Positions 25,222 to 32,959 of a DNA stretch of 39,648 bases are shown here, in pieces. This DNA is from SBBG01 sp033717875 (GTDB lineage: Bacteria; Pseudomonadota; Gammaproteobacteria; Ga0077554; Ga007554): positions 1 through 39,648 of the forward strand of contig JADDKJ010000031.1 in NCBI GenBank assembly GCA_033717875.1, written 5' to 3'. Numbering within the stretch: the stretch's first letter is position 1; the number at the start of each line of letters is the position of its first letter. Position numbers and translations under genes: made by a program. Under the pieces are notes generated by a model. It had not been told where the DNA came from. It ran no database searches and was given only the letters and a program-made list of their open reading frames with translations.

Positions 25222-26025
25222 TCATTTCAGTTTTTGCAGCCGCTCTTTCGCCAGACGCGCCGCCGGGGAATCAGGATAACGGGCCACCACGTCATTCAGC
25301 GTCTTGCGCGCCTGCTCCCGGTCGCCCAGTTCCTGATAACTGAAGCCGAGTTTGACCATGGCGTCGGGCAATTTGTTGCTCGCGGGATAAGTGTCGATCA
25401 CTTTTTTGAAACTCGTGGCCGCCTTGTCGAAACGGCGCGACACGTAATTGGCCTCGCCTATCCAGTATTGCGCGTTACCAGCGAATTCGCTTTTCGGATA
25501 ACTGGCGAGAAACGCCTCGAAGTCGGTGATGGCCTGATCGTAGCGGCCCACCTTCACACCATCCAATCCGCGCTGATACATGACTTGCTCGCGCGACACG
25601 TCCAAGGTAGCGGAAGTGGCCGATGAAGCGGCAGCGGCGCTTGCCGCCGGCGGGGCAGGCGGTGGCGTTTGCACTGCGGGCTCGGGCGGCGGCGCGGCCT
25701 TGGCGGCCGCTTGCGCCTGTTCGATCTGACGCAGGCGGCGATCGATGTCCTGTGACAGATCGCGCTGGCGCTGCTTCAACCGTTCGATATCGTTGGATTG
25801 CACCTCGGTATCGCCCTGCAGCCTTTGCACTTCGGCTTGCAGCCGCTCCAGGCGGGTCAGCATCTCCACCAGCACTTGGCTTTCCAGCATCTGCTCCAGC
25901 TTGGTCACGCGCGCTTCGATCAAGGGCGCGGGCGGCGTGACGGGGGTGGCAGGGGTCGCTGCCCGTCCATTCTCGGCGCATGCCGCACAGAGCAGGCAGA
26001 AGCAAATCGCAAGGCGGTTTTTCAT
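25222..26025 (-). CDS. cpoB: Cell division coordinator CpoB (YbgF)
   Basis: CpoB is a periplasmic TPR protein that ties Tol-Pal action to PBP1B-driven septal peptidoglycan synthesis. From the ATG at 26025 the protein is 267 aa: a signal peptide, a trimerising coiled coil (about residues 35-105, 'RVTKLEQMLESQVLVEMLTR'), a Pro/Ala-rich linker, and three TPR repeats (about 145-267, 'YQRGLDGVKVGRYDQAITDF'). The start lacks a normal ribosome-binding site (CTCCT lies just upstream), so translation may depend on coupling or another start. It follows pal by 64 bp. Confidence 0.94.
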   Translation of the reverse strand: MKNRLAICFCLLCAACAENGRAATPATPVTPPAPLIEARVTKLEQMLESQVLVEMLTRLERLQAEVQRLQGDTEVQSNDIERLKQRQRDLSQDIDRRLRQIEQAQAAAKAAPPPEPAVQTPPPAPPAASAAAASSATSATLDVSREQVMYQRGLDGVKVGRYDQAITDFEAFLASYPKSEFAGNAQYWIGEANYVSRRFDKAATSFKKVIDTYPASNKLPDAMVKLGFSYQELGDREQARKTLNDVVARYPDSPAARLAKERLQKLK

Positions 26026-26056
26026 AGGAGATGATATATAAATCAAGGATCCCGGC

Positions 26057-26076
26057 AAATCCCATCCCTGGGATTT
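26057..26076. other. hairpin between pal and cpoB
   Basis: AAATCCCA TCCC TGGGATTT forms a perfect 8-bp stem in the pal-cpoB gap. On the minus (coding) strand no T run follows, so it is more likely an mRNA stability element than a terminator. Confidence 0.5.
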
Positions 26077-26089
26077 TTCAGGAAGTTCG

Positions 26090-26659
26090 TTAACGCTTCG
26101 AATACACCAGTTCGACACGGCGGTTCTGCGACCAGGCCATATCGTCATGTCCGGCGCTTACCGGGCGTTCTTCGCCGAAGCTGACGACTTCGATCTGCCT
26201 AGCGGAAGCGCCCTTGAGCAGCATCAGCTGCTGTACCGCTTTCGCGCGGCGCTCGCCCAGCGCCAGATTATATTCACGCGAACCGCGTTCATCGGCGTGG
26301 CCTTCGAGGACGATCGACGCGGTCGAACGCTGCGCCAAGTAAGCGGCGTGGGCCTCGATGACCGGACGGGCGTCGTCCCTGATCTCGCTGCTGTCGTATT
26401 CGAAATAGACCACACGTTTCGACAGCGGGCTGCTGGGATCGCTGAAGGGATCTCCCGCCACCGCACCCTTATCAGGAGCGGCCAGCACTTCGACGCCTGA
26501 AGAATCCTTGGCGGGCGCGGCAGGCTGGGCTGGCGTGCCGGCAACCGCCGGGCGCTCTTCGACCGGCGCGGCTTGCTTGGTCACTTTGGGCGTGGTGGTA
26601 CAGGCGGTGGCCAACCCAACAAGCGCCATGCCCATGACCAGTTTCAGGAAAGTTTTCAT
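26090..26659 (-). CDS. pal: peptidoglycan-associated lipoprotein Pal
   Basis: Pal anchors the outer membrane to peptidoglycan and is drawn to the septum by Tol proteins. From the ATG at 26659 the protein is 189 aa, with lipobox LATAC (C20), a Pro/Ala linker, and an OmpA-type peptidoglycan-binding domain (about 85-189). The domain contains 'VYFEYDSSEI', 'IVLEGHADERGSREYNLALGERRA' and 'QIEVVSFGEERP', including the Asp and Arg that hold diaminopimelate. A TTG start five codons upstream is possible but less likely. Confidence 0.97.
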   Translation of the reverse strand: MKTFLKLVMGMALVGLATACTTTPKVTKQAAPVEERPAVAGTPAQPAAPAKDSSGVEVLAAPDKGAVAGDPFSDPSSPLSKRVVYFEYDSSEIRDDARPVIEAHAAYLAQRSTASIVLEGHADERGSREYNLALGERRAKAVQQLMLLKGASARQIEVVSFGEERPVSAGHDDMAWSQNRRVELVYSKR

Positions 26660-26705
26660 TCTCTTTTTCTCCAAAATAAAAAATACGACAAGATTGATTG
26701 TTCAG

Positions 26706-27062
26706 TTACAGCAGATGATGCCTTGCGCCGACCAGGGACGACCGGGGAGGACGTGACGGGGGCGCGGGCATCCAGCTTTCAAAAGCGAAAGAAGGCTTGG
26801 CCGCATAATCCCAGGCGAGCGAAGATGCGAAGTCCTCCGCGGAAACCAACGTCGCCTTGGCATCGTGCCCATCATACAACGTCTCGCCGGAGGGCGATAT
26901 TTCGCCCCCTGTGCCGATGTCGGCACTGTTCCAGGCGGCCGGTTTGCCGTCAAGCGCGAGGGTATAGGACCCCCCCGGCAAGATGCAAGCGATGGACAGG
27001 AAAGAGAACAATGTCAGGAACGCCGTCCATTTCCCGGGCAATCGCGCGACAGATAACGCCAT
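26706..27062 (-). CDS. possible small exported protein between tolB and pal
   Basis: This 118-aa open frame fills the unusually long tolB-pal gap (432 bp). It begins with a positively charged then hydrophobic segment (KWTAFLTLFSFLSIACILPGG) that could be a signal peptide or membrane anchor, followed by a short acidic, Gly/Ser-rich part and a basic proline-rich tail (PAPPSRPPRSS). The ribosome-binding site is weak, and no family is recognised. Same strand and position inside the tol operon support expression. It may be a lineage-specific gene or simply a non-coding spacer open by chance. Confidence 0.4.
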   Translation of the reverse strand: MALSVARLPGKWTAFLTLFSFLSIACILPGGSYTLALDGKPAAWNSADIGTGGEISPSGETLYDGHDAKATLVSAEDFASSLAWDYAAKPSFAFESWMPAPPSRPPRSSLVGARHHLL

Positions 27063-27091
27063 CGTTATTTATCACCAAGCAGAGCAAGAGT

Positions 27092-28417
27092 TCACGGCTT
27101 CGCGCGGCCGGTGCGCGGCCCCCAGGCGGGTTCGCGGGCGTCGCCCTCGGCTTGCGTCAGGCGCTGCCGCACCCGCCCGTCCACCGAGACCATCGCCAGT
27201 ACCCCCCGGTTGCCGGTCTCGGTTGCATAAACAATTATAGCACCATTGGGCGAAAAGCTCGGCGACTCGTCCAGCCGGCCATCGCTCAGCACTTGCATCG
27301 ACCCCGTCGCCAGATCCAGCAGCGCGGTGCGGAAGCGGTTGCCCTGCCCGGTGATCATGGCGATCGACTTGCCATCGGGCGAAAAAGCCGCATGCGCGTT
27401 GTAATCGCCCTCGAAGGTCAGACGCTGCGGCTTGCCGCCGCTGGCGGAGACGCGGTACAACTGCGGCCGCCCTCCGCGGTCGGACGTGAATATCAGGGTA
27501 TTGCCATCGGGTGACCAGGCCGGCTCGGTGTCTATCGCCGGGCTGTCGGTGACGCGCCGCAATGACTTGTCACGCAGATTCAGGATATAGATATCAGGAT
27601 TGCCATCCTTGGAAAGCACCAGCGCCAAGCGGGAGCCATCCGGCGACCAGGATGGCGCGCTGTTGATGCCGGGGTAAGAGGCGGCCACCTCGCGACTGCG
27701 CGTGGCGATGTCCTGCACGAACACTTCCGGCCGGCGGCGCTCGAAGGAGACGTAGGCCAAACGCGCGCCATCCGGCGACCAGGATGGCGACATGATGGGT
27801 TGCGTGGAATGCAGCACAGGAATCGGATTGTGGCCGTCGGCATCGGCGACATGGAGTGAATAACGGCTCTTGCCGTTCTGGCCGCGCATTTCGGTGACAT
27901 AGGCGATGCGCGTGGCGAACGCGCCGGGCTGGCCGGTCAGGGTTTCGTAGATGATGTCGCTGATCTGGTGCGCGGTGCGGCGCAAGTCCTGCGCACTGCT
28001 GGGAATGCTGTAACCGGCCAGTTGCGTGCCCTTGAATACATCGAAAAGCTGGAATTGCGCCACATAGCCGCTGGCGGTGGCGCGCAGCTTGCCGATCACC
28101 AGGCTCGGCGTTCCCAGCACCCGCCATTCGGCGAAATTGACCTGCGCCGCTTCGGTGGGGTTGGCGATCAGATCCTTGCCAGGCAGCGGCGCGAAATAAC
28201 CGCTGCGATGCAGGTCGGCGGCGATGATACCGGCGATATCCGCCGGCGGCGCACCCTGCCCCTCCCAGCCAAACGGCACGATGGCGATGGGCTGCGCGCC
28301 CGCGGTGCCGCCGGTGATTTCGATGGTGAGTTCGGCGCGAACGGAAGCGCTCCATACGATGCCAGCGAGGCAGAGCAACAAAAATTGTGACGTGATTCTT
28401 GCCAACACCAATCTCAT
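27092..28417 (-). CDS. tolB: Tol-Pal system protein TolB
   Basis: TolB is a periplasmic beta-propeller protein that binds Pal and TolA and recycles Pal at the division site. The 441-aa protein has a signal peptide (about 1-28, ending SASVRA), the N-terminal TolB domain, and a six-bladed propeller with repeated 'SPSWSPDGARLAYVSF', 'APSWSPDGSRLALVLS' and 'EPAWSPDGNTLIFTSD' units. Its start overlaps the tolA stop (ATGA). Length is normal. Confidence 0.98.
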   Translation of the reverse strand: MRLVLARITSQFLLLCLAGIVWSASVRAELTIEITGGTAGAQPIAIVPFGWEGQGAPPADIAGIIAADLHRSGYFAPLPGKDLIANPTEAAQVNFAEWRVLGTPSLVIGKLRATASGYVAQFQLFDVFKGTQLAGYSIPSSAQDLRRTAHQISDIIYETLTGQPGAFATRIAYVTEMRGQNGKSRYSLHVADADGHNPIPVLHSTQPIMSPSWSPDGARLAYVSFERRRPEVFVQDIATRSREVAASYPGINSAPSWSPDGSRLALVLSKDGNPDIYILNLRDKSLRRVTDSPAIDTEPAWSPDGNTLIFTSDRGGRPQLYRVSASGGKPQRLTFEGDYNAHAAFSPDGKSIAMITGQGNRFRTALLDLATGSMQVLSDGRLDESPSFSPNGAIIVYATETGNRGVLAMVSVDGRVRQRLTQAEGDAREPAWGPRTGRAKP

Positions 28418-29247
28418 CTCCCTGGATTAAAGTGGAATTTGAATTCGCGAAATTTTTCGTCAAACAATGAGGCATCCTGCGGCACGGGCAAGGGCGATGC
28501 CTTGTACACCGCGGCTTCGGCGGAACGGTCGAAGGCCACATCGCCGCTGCTTTGCGTGACTCGCGCCACCAGCACTTCGCCGCCGGGCGACAAGCGCACC
28601 TGCAACCAGCAGCTCAAACCCTCGCGCGCGTTCTGCGGGCGCAGCCAGTTGCGGTCGACCTTTTGCTTGATCAGATTCGTGTATTTTCCTATCTCGGCGC
28701 CGGCCATCCTCTCCCGCTCCGCCTGACGGCCCTGTTGTTCGGCGTCGAGGCTTTCCTGCAATTCGCGCTCCTGGGCTTCCATGCGGCGCTTGCGCTCTTC
28801 GGCCCTGCGGCGCTTTTCATCCTCCTCGGCCAGGCGCTTACCCTCCTCTTTGCGTTTTTTTTCTTCGATTTCCTTTTCCTGCTTCAGTTTCGCAATCCGT
28901 TCCGCTTCTTGTTCCTTTTTCAATTTTTCCGCATCGAGTTTTTTCTTCAGCGCCAGCGCTTTGGTCTCTTGTTGTTTTTTGAGTTTTTCCTGCTGTTCCT
29001 CGACTTTCCGCTCTTCTTCGCGCTGCCTGGCCGCTTGCTTTTCTTTCTCCAGCCGCTTCAGGCGCGCTTCTTCCTGTTGCCGCTTGCTTTGTTCGGCGCG
29101 GATTTCGGAGGCATCGACCAGTTCGGCCTGCACTGTTTCCATCCGCGCCTGCGTGAACTCGGGTTTGGGTGTCCAGTCCAGGCTGACCACCAGTAGCGCG
29201 ACCAGGGCGATGTGAACCAGAATGGCATAAAGAACGGCACGCGGCAT
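28414..29247 (-). CDS. tolA: Tol-Pal system protein TolA
   Basis: TolA links the inner-membrane TolQR motor to TolB and Pal in the outer membrane. The 277-aa protein has one membrane helix (about 5-24), a long Lys/Glu/Arg/Gln-rich helical stalk (about 35-190), and a C-terminal TonB-like domain ('YTNLIKQKVDRNWLRPQNAREGLSCWLQVRLSPGGEVL'). It is shorter than E. coli TolA mainly in the stalk. It follows tolR by 6 bp. Confidence 0.96.
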   Translation of the reverse strand: MPRAVLYAILVHIALVALLVVSLDWTPKPEFTQARMETVQAELVDASEIRAEQSKRQQEEARLKRLEKEKQAARQREEERKVEEQQEKLKKQQETKALALKKKLDAEKLKKEQEAERIAKLKQEKEIEEKKRKEEGKRLAEEDEKRRRAEERKRRMEAQERELQESLDAEQQGRQAERERMAGAEIGKYTNLIKQKVDRNWLRPQNAREGLSCWLQVRLSPGGEVLVARVTQSSGDVAFDRSAEAAVYKASPLPVPQDASLFDEKFREFKFHFNPGR

Positions 29248-29253
29248 CGCCGG

Positions 29254-29679
29254 TCACTTCTCGGGGGGTTCGGTGACCAGACCCACGCTTTGCGCTCCGG
29301 CGGATTTGAGCACCACCATGGCCTGCATCACCCGGCCGTAATTGACATCCTTGTCGCCACGCACCAGCACGGCGATCTGCGGCTGGCGCGCCAATACGGC
29401 GGCGGCGCGCTGCCCGAGCGTTTTTTCGTCGATGCTGGCTTCGGGATTGCCGCCGATGTTCAGATGAAAGCGCCCCGCCGAGTCCACGGTCACCACCAGC
29501 GGCTCCTGATCGCGGCTGTCCACCGCCTCGGCCTGCGCCTGGGGAAGATCGACCTTCACTCCTTGCGTGAGCAGCGGCGCGGTGATCATGAAAATCACCA
29601 GCAGCACCAGCATCACGTCGATGTAAGGGACGACGTTGATTTCCGACATGGGGCGTTTGCGGACACGGTTACGCGGCAT
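29254..29679 (-). CDS. tolR: Tol-Pal system protein TolR
   Basis: TolR is an ExbD-type inner-membrane protein that forms the proton-driven motor with TolQ. From the ATG at 29679 the protein is 141 aa, with a membrane helix near 18-40 ('NVVPYIDVMLVLLVIFMITAPLL') including the essential Asp in 'YIDVMLVLL', and a periplasmic domain. The longer open frame is a tolQ shadow. It starts 2 bp after the tolQ stop. Confidence 0.97.
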   Translation of the reverse strand: MPRNRVRKRPMSEINVVPYIDVMLVLLVIFMITAPLLTQGVKVDLPQAQAEAVDSRDQEPLVVTVDSAGRFHLNIGGNPEASIDEKTLGQRAAAVLARQPQIAVLVRGDKDVNYGRVMQAMVVLKSAGAQSVGLVTEPPEK

Positions 29680-29681
29680 GC

Positions 29682-30362
29682 CTACGTCCCCTGATGCGCG
29701 TGGCGTTGCAGCAGTGTGGAAAATTCTTCGACGAAGGTTTCGTAACGGTTGATGAGCCGCTCCACGTCGTTGTTGTAGCGGTTGTACGCGATCACCGCCG
29801 GTATCGCCGCGAACAGTCCCATGGCGGTGGCGATCAGCGCTTCGGCGATGCCCGGCGCGACCATCGCCAGCGTCGCTTGATGGACGTTGCCCAGCGAGCG
29901 GAAGGAATTCATGATGCCCCACACCGTACCGAACAGGCCGACATAGGGGCTGGTCGAACCGACCGTGGCGAGAAACGGCAGGTGCGTTTCCAGGGTGTCG
30001 ACCTCGCGGTTCAGCGCCACACGCATGGCGCGCTGCGCGCCTTCCAGCACGTCCATCGGCGTAGCATTGCCCTGCTTGCGCAGTTGGGCGAACTCCTTGA
30101 AGCCGGCGCCGAAGATCCCCGCCATGCCCGCCAATGACTGCTGCCGCTGGGTGATTTCCTTATACAGACCGTTCAGATCACTACCCGACCAGAAACGTGT
30201 CTCAAAGGCATTCGCCGCCGCGCGCGCGCCGCGCAACGCTGTCCACTTGCGGAAAATCAGCGTCCATGAAATCATGGACACCAGCAACAGCAGCGCCATC
30301 ACGATCTGCACCAGCAGGCTGGCGTTGGTGACAAGGTGTATCAACGACAAATCAGTCTTCAC
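29682..30362 (-). CDS. tolQ: Tol-Pal system protein TolQ
   Basis: TolQ is the MotA/ExbB-type proton channel subunit. The 226-aa protein has three membrane helices (about 15-37, 132-155 and 165-190), with the channel signature 'ATVGSTSPYVGLFGTVWGIM' and 'TLAMVAPGIAEALIATAMGLFAAIPAVIAYN'. Its start overlaps the ybgC end by 11 bp. Confidence 0.97.
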   Translation of the reverse strand: MKTDLSLIHLVTNASLLVQIVMALLLLVSMISWTLIFRKWTALRGARAAANAFETRFWSGSDLNGLYKEITQRQQSLAGMAGIFGAGFKEFAQLRKQGNATPMDVLEGAQRAMRVALNREVDTLETHLPFLATVGSTSPYVGLFGTVWGIMNSFRSLGNVHQATLAMVAPGIAEALIATAMGLFAAIPAVIAYNRYNNDVERLINRYETFVEEFSTLLQRHAHQGT

Positions 30363-30828
30363 TGCGGGTTATCTCCTCCACGGCCATCTTTTTCAGTACC
30401 TCTGCGGGGATGGCGCGCGGGCGCCATGTGCTGGCGTCCAGGCAGGCGATCTTGATGCGCCCGGCGCACAGAAGTTCATCGCCGGCACGGACGATACGCT
30501 GCTCGAAAACCAGACTGGCGCGGCCACGCTGCGCAACCCGGCTGCGCACCTGCAACAGATCGTTGAAGCGTCCGGGGTGAAGAAATTCCATATCGGCCGA
30601 GCGCACCACGAACAGCGCATTCACTCTGGCCGCCAAGTCGTCTTGCTCGACACCCAGGCTGCGCAGCCACTCGGTACGCGCCCGCTCCATGAATTTCAGG
30701 TAATTGGCGTAATAAACCACGCCGCCGCTATCGGTATCTTCATAATAGACCCGGACCGGCCATACGAATTCATTCACAGCCGCGCAAGCTCCACCTGACA
30801 GGCTTCCCAAACCGCAGAATGGTATCAC
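30352..30828 (-). CDS. ybgC: acyl-CoA thioesterase YbgC, Tol-Pal associated
   Basis: YbgC is a hot-dog-fold thioesterase, usually the first gene of the tol operon. The 158-aa frame has the 4-hydroxybenzoyl-CoA thioesterase-type active site 'VYYEDTDSGGVVYYANYLKFMERARTEW' with the catalytic Asp. The start is uncertain: a GTG at 30777 gives VNEFVWPVRVYYED, nearer the usual N terminus, with AGGTGGAG some 11 bases upstream; the ATG at 30828 adds 17 non-conserved residues. Confidence 0.94.
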   Translation of the reverse strand: MIPFCGLGSLSGGACAAVNEFVWPVRVYYEDTDSGGVVYYANYLKFMERARTEWLRSLGVEQDDLAARVNALFVVRSADMEFLHPGRFNDLLQVRSRVAQRGRASLVFEQRIVRAGDELLCAGRIKIACLDASTWRPRAIPAEVLKKMAVEEITRSED

Positions 30829-30845
30829 GAAGCCGGATGAAGAAT

Positions 30846-30865
30846 AATCCTAAAAACGGCAGTTG
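30846..30865. repeat. solo palindrome-end sequence
   Basis: AATCCTAAAAACGGCAGTTG shares its first 12 bases, and most of the rest, with the left arm of the nested palindrome at 7281. It stands alone upstream of ybgC and is probably a remnant terminus of the same repeat family. Confidence 0.5.
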
Positions 30866-30872
30866 TCGCGGA

Positions 30873-30900
30873 TAAAAAAACGCGGCCTTGCGGCCGCGTT
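30873..30900 (-). terminator. rho-independent terminator after the EF-hand gene
   Basis: The minus strand has the 9-bp perfect stem AACGCGGCC / GGCCGCGTT (loop GCAA) followed by seven T residues (complement of 30874-30880). It lies 37 bp after the EF-hand gene stop and separates it from ybgC-tol. Confidence 0.88.
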
Positions 30901-30936
30901 AAGGGGGGTAAAACACTAACCGAGAGATGGAGAGGA

Positions 30937-31218
30937 TCAACTACCGGATGTTTTCATCGTTTTCAGCGCGGCCTCATATTCGGCGGCATCAAGCTTGCCA
31001 TCGGCATTCTTGTCCGCTCCTCCGAACGCTTCCGCGAGTCCTTTCACCTGCTGCGCCTCCGACATGTTGACAAAGCCGTCGGCATCGGCGTCAGCCTTGT
31101 TGAAATCAGGCATCGACTGATCGGAAACACCTAGCAACCCTTGCGCGAATGCAGCCCCCGAGATAATCAGCAACCCGGTCAAGGCGACATTCAGCAGCAT
31201 ATTTTCCTTGCGATACAT
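30937..31218 (-). CDS. small secreted EF-hand protein
   Basis: The 93-aa protein starts at the ATG at 31218, which has a strong ribosome-binding site (GGAGGG); a second ATG at 31200 also has AAGGAA. A signal peptide (to about residue 25, ISGAAFAQ) is followed by two EF-hand loops: D-A-D-A-D-G-F-V-N-M-S-E and D-K-N-A-D-G-K-L-D-A-A-E. Both have the Asp/Asn pattern and final Glu needed to bind calcium. It is probably periplasmic or secreted. A sigma-54 promoter and a GlrR-type site lie upstream, next to the GlrR-like regulator gene. It ends in a clear terminator, so it is a single-gene unit. Confidence 0.9.
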   Translation of the reverse strand: MYRKENMLLNVALTGLLIISGAAFAQGLLGVSDQSMPDFNKADADADGFVNMSEAQQVKGLAEAFGGADKNADGKLDAAEYEAALKTMKTSGS

Positions 31219-31296
31219 ACTATCCCTCCAAACTCACTCTGAAATTGCGACCATCCATGGCCCGTCCCTGGGAATTAAACTCCATTGCAATCTGAA

Positions 31297-31318
31297 CAAA
31301 GCAATTACTGGGCCAACG
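31297..31318 (-). promoter_or_regulatory. sigma-54 promoter for the EF-hand gene
   Basis: The minus strand reads TTGGCCCAGTAATTGCTTTG: GG (-24) and GC (-12) are exactly ten bases apart, and TTGGC...TTGCTTT fits the sigma-54 consensus closely. Predicted transcription start is near 31290, giving a leader of about 70 nt. Confidence 0.72.
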
Positions 31319-31468
31319 AGTTTTTATTTAAAAATAATCAATATCTTACATATTTTATCTCTGTTTGTCCTCCCGGCAGGGGGATGCCAAAGCCGTCCAT
31401 GCGTAGCTGGATGGACACGCCATTTCCCGACATCGCCGCCAGGTTATTGATTAAATTGGCTATTTTTA

Positions 31469-31486
31469 TGTCTCAAAAGAGCGACG
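31469..31486. promoter_or_regulatory. GlrR-type operator, one mismatch, upstream of the EF-hand gene
   Basis: TGTC TCAAAAGAGC GACG fits TGTC-N10-GACA at seven of eight positions. It lies about 155 bp upstream of the sigma-54 promoter, a normal distance for an enhancer site. Confidence 0.5.
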
Positions 31487-31570
31487 GGCATTGAGCCAAA
31501 GAAAATAACTCTTTATATTCATAAAGTTATAAGCCGAAAGATGGCGGGGAACGGGCGGGGACAAGGCAAC

Positions 31571-31595
31571 AAGGCGGCGGAAAACCCGCCGCCTT
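31571..31595 (-). terminator. hairpin after the glrR-like gene
   Basis: AAGGCGGCGG / CCGCCGCCTT forms a perfect 10-bp stem starting two bases after the stop codon. The following T content on the minus strand is low (TGTTGCCTTGT), so it may be a weak terminator. Confidence 0.6.
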
Positions 31596-31597
31596 CA

Positions 31598-32959
31598 TCA
31601 GGACGCGGGCTTGAACAGCGAGGGATCGAGGTGGTGGCGATGAAGCAGTTTATAAAATTCCGTGCGGTTACGCTTGGCCAGACGGGCGGCCTGGGTGACG
31701 TTACCGTTGGTCATTTGCAGCAATTGCGCCAGATATTCGCGTTCGAAGCGGCTTTTGGCCTCGACCAGGGAGGGGATATCCGCCGGTTTCTCACGCAACG
31801 CTCTTTGCACCAGCTTTGCCGGGATGATAGGCGTGGCGGTCAAGGCCACGGTTTGCTCGACCACATTGAAAAGCTGGCGCACATTACCCGGCCAGGGGGC
31901 GGTCACGAGCAGCTCCAGCGCATCGGGAGAAAAGCCGTCGACCTTTTTCCTGTTTTTTTCGGCGAGCTGGTCCAGGAAGCGCACGGCGAGCAACGGTATA
32001 TCTTCCCGCCGCTGGGCCAGCGTCGGCAGATCGAGGGTGACAACGTTCAGGCGATAATACAAATCCTCGCGAAAATCACCCTTGGCCATCAGTTCTTCCA
32101 GGTTACGGTGGGATGCGGATATCACCCTGACATCGATCACCACACCCTGCGTCGCCCCCACCGGTCTGACAACACGCTCCTGCAACACTCTCAGCAGCTT
32201 GGCCTGAAACGCCAGCGGCATGTCCCCCACTTCATCGAGAAACAGCGTGCCCTGATGAGCGGTCTCGAACAGCCCCTTGTGATTCTTGATCGCGCCGGTG
32301 AACGCGCCTTTGACGTAGCCGAACAGCTCCGATTCCAGCAAGGATTCGGGCATGGCGGCGCAGTTGATCGCGACAAAAGGCTTGTCGCGGCGTGGACTGG
32401 CCTTGTGGATGGCGTTGGCCAGCAGCTCCTTGCCCGTGCCGCTTTCGCCATGGATGAAGACGCTGGCATCGCTGTTCGCCACCAGCCAGGCCTGGCTGAG
32501 CAGATCCTCCATGAGCGGGCTGCGGCTGATGATATCTTCCCGCCACGAGGCATCCTCGCCGGCCTGCTCGGCATGAGGATGTTCACCGCTCAGCTTGGAC
32601 GCCTTCTCCACATGGTCGAGCAGGGTCTTGCTGTCGTAGGGTTTGGTGAGAAAGCTGTAGGCGCCGCGCTTCATCGCCTCCACCGCATCCGGGATGGAGC
32701 CGTGGGCGGTAAGAATGATCACCGGCAGCGTCGGATCACGGTCGTGGACGCGATCGAACAGTGTCATGCCATCGATGCCACTCATGCGCAGGTCGGTGAC
32801 GATGACACTGGGGCGGGCCACGGTCATTTTCGCCAGCGCCTGTTCGCCGCTTTCCGCGGTGATCACGTCGTAACCCGCCGTTTTGAGCCGTATATCGAGC
32901 AGGCGCAACAGCCCCGGATCGTCATCCACGACCAACACTTTTCGTTTCGCTGTATTCAT
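31598..32959 (-). CDS. glrR: GlrR-like sigma-54-dependent response regulator
   Basis: GlrR is an NtrC-type activator that remodels sigma-54 RNA polymerase when phosphorylated. The 453-aa protein has a receiver domain (1-120; D56 in VTDLRMS is the phosphoacceptor, with TKPYD following), a AAA+ domain with GESGTGKE, the sigma-54-contacting 'GYVKGAFTGA' loop and 'GTLFLDEVGDMP', and a C-terminal helix-turn-helix ('NGNVTQAARLAKRNRTEFYKLLHRH') typical of GlrR. It is the last gene of ruvB-kinase-QseG-like-glrR and overlaps the preceding gene's end by four bases. Confidence 0.93.
   Translation of the reverse strand: MNTAKRKVLVVDDDPGLLRLLDIRLKTAGYDVITAESGEQALAKMTVARPSVIVTDLRMSGIDGMTLFDRVHDRDPTLPVIILTAHGSIPDAVEAMKRGAYSFLTKPYDSKTLLDHVEKASKLSGEHPHAEQAGEDASWREDIISRSPLMEDLLSQAWLVANSDASVFIHGESGTGKELLANAIHKASPRRDKPFVAINCAAMPESLLESELFGYVKGAFTGAIKNHKGLFETAHQGTLFLDEVGDMPLAFQAKLLRVLQERVVRPVGATQGVVIDVRVISASHRNLEELMAKGDFREDLYYRLNVVTLDLPTLAQRREDIPLLAVRFLDQLAEKNRKKVDGFSPDALELLVTAPWPGNVRQLFNVVEQTVALTATPIIPAKLVQRALREKPADIPSLVEAKSRFEREYLAQLLQMTNGNVTQAARLAKRNRTEFYKLLHRHHLDPSLFKPAS

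Larger units (their letters stand above)
31219..31597. other. 379-bp regulatory gap between the EF-hand gene and glrR-like gene
   Basis: The gap has no convincing gene. From left to right it holds the ribosome-binding region, the sigma-54 promoter (31297-31318), an AT-rich stretch (31321-31365), a hairpin GTCCAT-N10-ATGGAC (31395-31416), a GlrR-type operator (31469-31486) and the hairpin just past the glrR-like stop (31571-31595). Confidence 0.7.

Noticed and set aside
31366..31450. Possible cyclic-di-GMP (GEMM) riboswitch on the plus strand (GGATGCCAAAGCC segment)
   Set aside because: Only the GCAAAGCC-like core is reminiscent; closing stems and the tetraloop-receptor pattern are missing, and no plus-strand gene follows. 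A covariance-model search would settle it.
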